Shown here one piece after another: positions 63,827 to 64,000 of a stretch of 64,000 bases of DNA (position 1 is the first letter of the stretch; every line of letters begins with the position of its first letter). The DNA comes from Xanthomonas sp. 10-10. GTDB taxonomy: Bacteria; Pseudomonadota; Gammaproteobacteria; Xanthomonadales; Xanthomonadaceae. A program made the position numbers and the translations under genes. Under the pieces are notes generated by a model. It searched no databases and was not told the DNA's origin. It saw only the letters and a program-made list of their open reading frames with translations. The stretch spans positions 3,348,001 to 3,412,000 of the forward strand of contig NZ_CP144460.1 of assembly GCF_040182365.1 (NCBI RefSeq). Reading direction: 5' to 3'.

Positions 63827-64000
63827 GGGCGTGCCACCGATGCCCGAGTAGGTCGCGTTGGGTTTGTCGGATTGCCAGTCAGGCCAAGCCGCGCGGCGCC
63901 GGCTGGCGGCCCGACGAGCCCAATCCGCAGGTCAGCGCTTGCGCGCCTGGCGCTACGCCATCACCCCAGCCGCATCCGCCACACATGCGCGCGCTTCTTG
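63827..64000. other. End of window after the cytochrome gene
   Basis: These 174 bases show no open frame with a ribosome-binding site and no terminator hairpin that I can support. The operon might go on beyond the window. Confidence 0.4.

Overview
The window is about 65% G+C, gene-dense chromosomal DNA from a plant-associated gammaproteobacterium of the Xanthomonadaceae, almost certainly a Xanthomonas. Reasons: a lipase effector ends in the XVIPCD-type signal of the Xanthomonadaceae type IV killing system, a chemosensory operon carries a REC-EAL protein, a CreBCD system is present, and two places hold nested palindromic repeats resembling dispersed Xanthomonas intergenic elements. The taxon is inferred from gene content, not from a search. 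About 56 protein genes are called. No rRNA, tRNA, insertion sequence, prophage or CRISPR array was seen.

Layout. 1-6.8 kb, minus strand: creD, a small unknown protein, a GNAT acetyltransferase, a nitrilase-family hydrolase, a DUF3616 protein, gltX and zur. 7.2-10.5 kb: an exported papain-like peptidase (plus strand) lies between creD and creC-creB (minus); a CreB-type cre-tag is visible upstream of creD. 10.7-16.7 kb: rlmJ, a GNAT, a repeat cluster and mfd. 17.1-25.5 kb: a chemosensory operon, STAS - cheA - mcp - cheW - REC-EAL - cheR - cheB, with a possible sigma-28 promoter in front. The window shows no cheY, so c-di-GMP hydrolysis may be one output. 26-35.7 kb: single genes (cardiolipin-synthase-like PLD, M13 peptidase lipoprotein, gpmA, endonuclease V, two pirins, OsmC). 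35.9-38.2 kb: cstA and its ybdD/yjiX-like partner, followed by a strong hairpin and the second repeat cluster.

38.8-44.3 kb: a HAD phosphatase, then an ankyrin-repeat lipoprotein directly before a lipase with a C-terminal XVIPCD (a likely immunity/effector pair), a DUF819 permease and small ORFs. 44.3-50.1 kb, minus strand: a PaoABC-type aldehyde oxidoreductase (Tat-exported 2Fe-2S subunit, FAD/4Fe-4S subunit, molybdenum subunit), its XdhC/PaoD-type chaperone, and a MocA-like cytidylyltransferase that would supply the cytosine dinucleotide cofactor. 50.5-57.5 kb: a zinc-less alcohol dehydrogenase/quinone reductase, a large MscS-type channel, a decayed GGDEF gene, and a divergent TetR regulator / SDR + quinone reductase unit with an inverted-repeat operator.

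58.1-63.8 kb: a LacI regulator divergent from a sugar-catabolic operon (TIM-barrel isomerase, NupG-like MFS transporter, Gfo/Idh/MocA dehydrogenase, a second and exported TIM-barrel isomerase, cytochrome c). A perfect CAATCGATTG palindrome lies between regulator and operon. The gene set resembles clusters that oxidise glycosides or sugars through 3-keto intermediates. The operon may continue past the window end.
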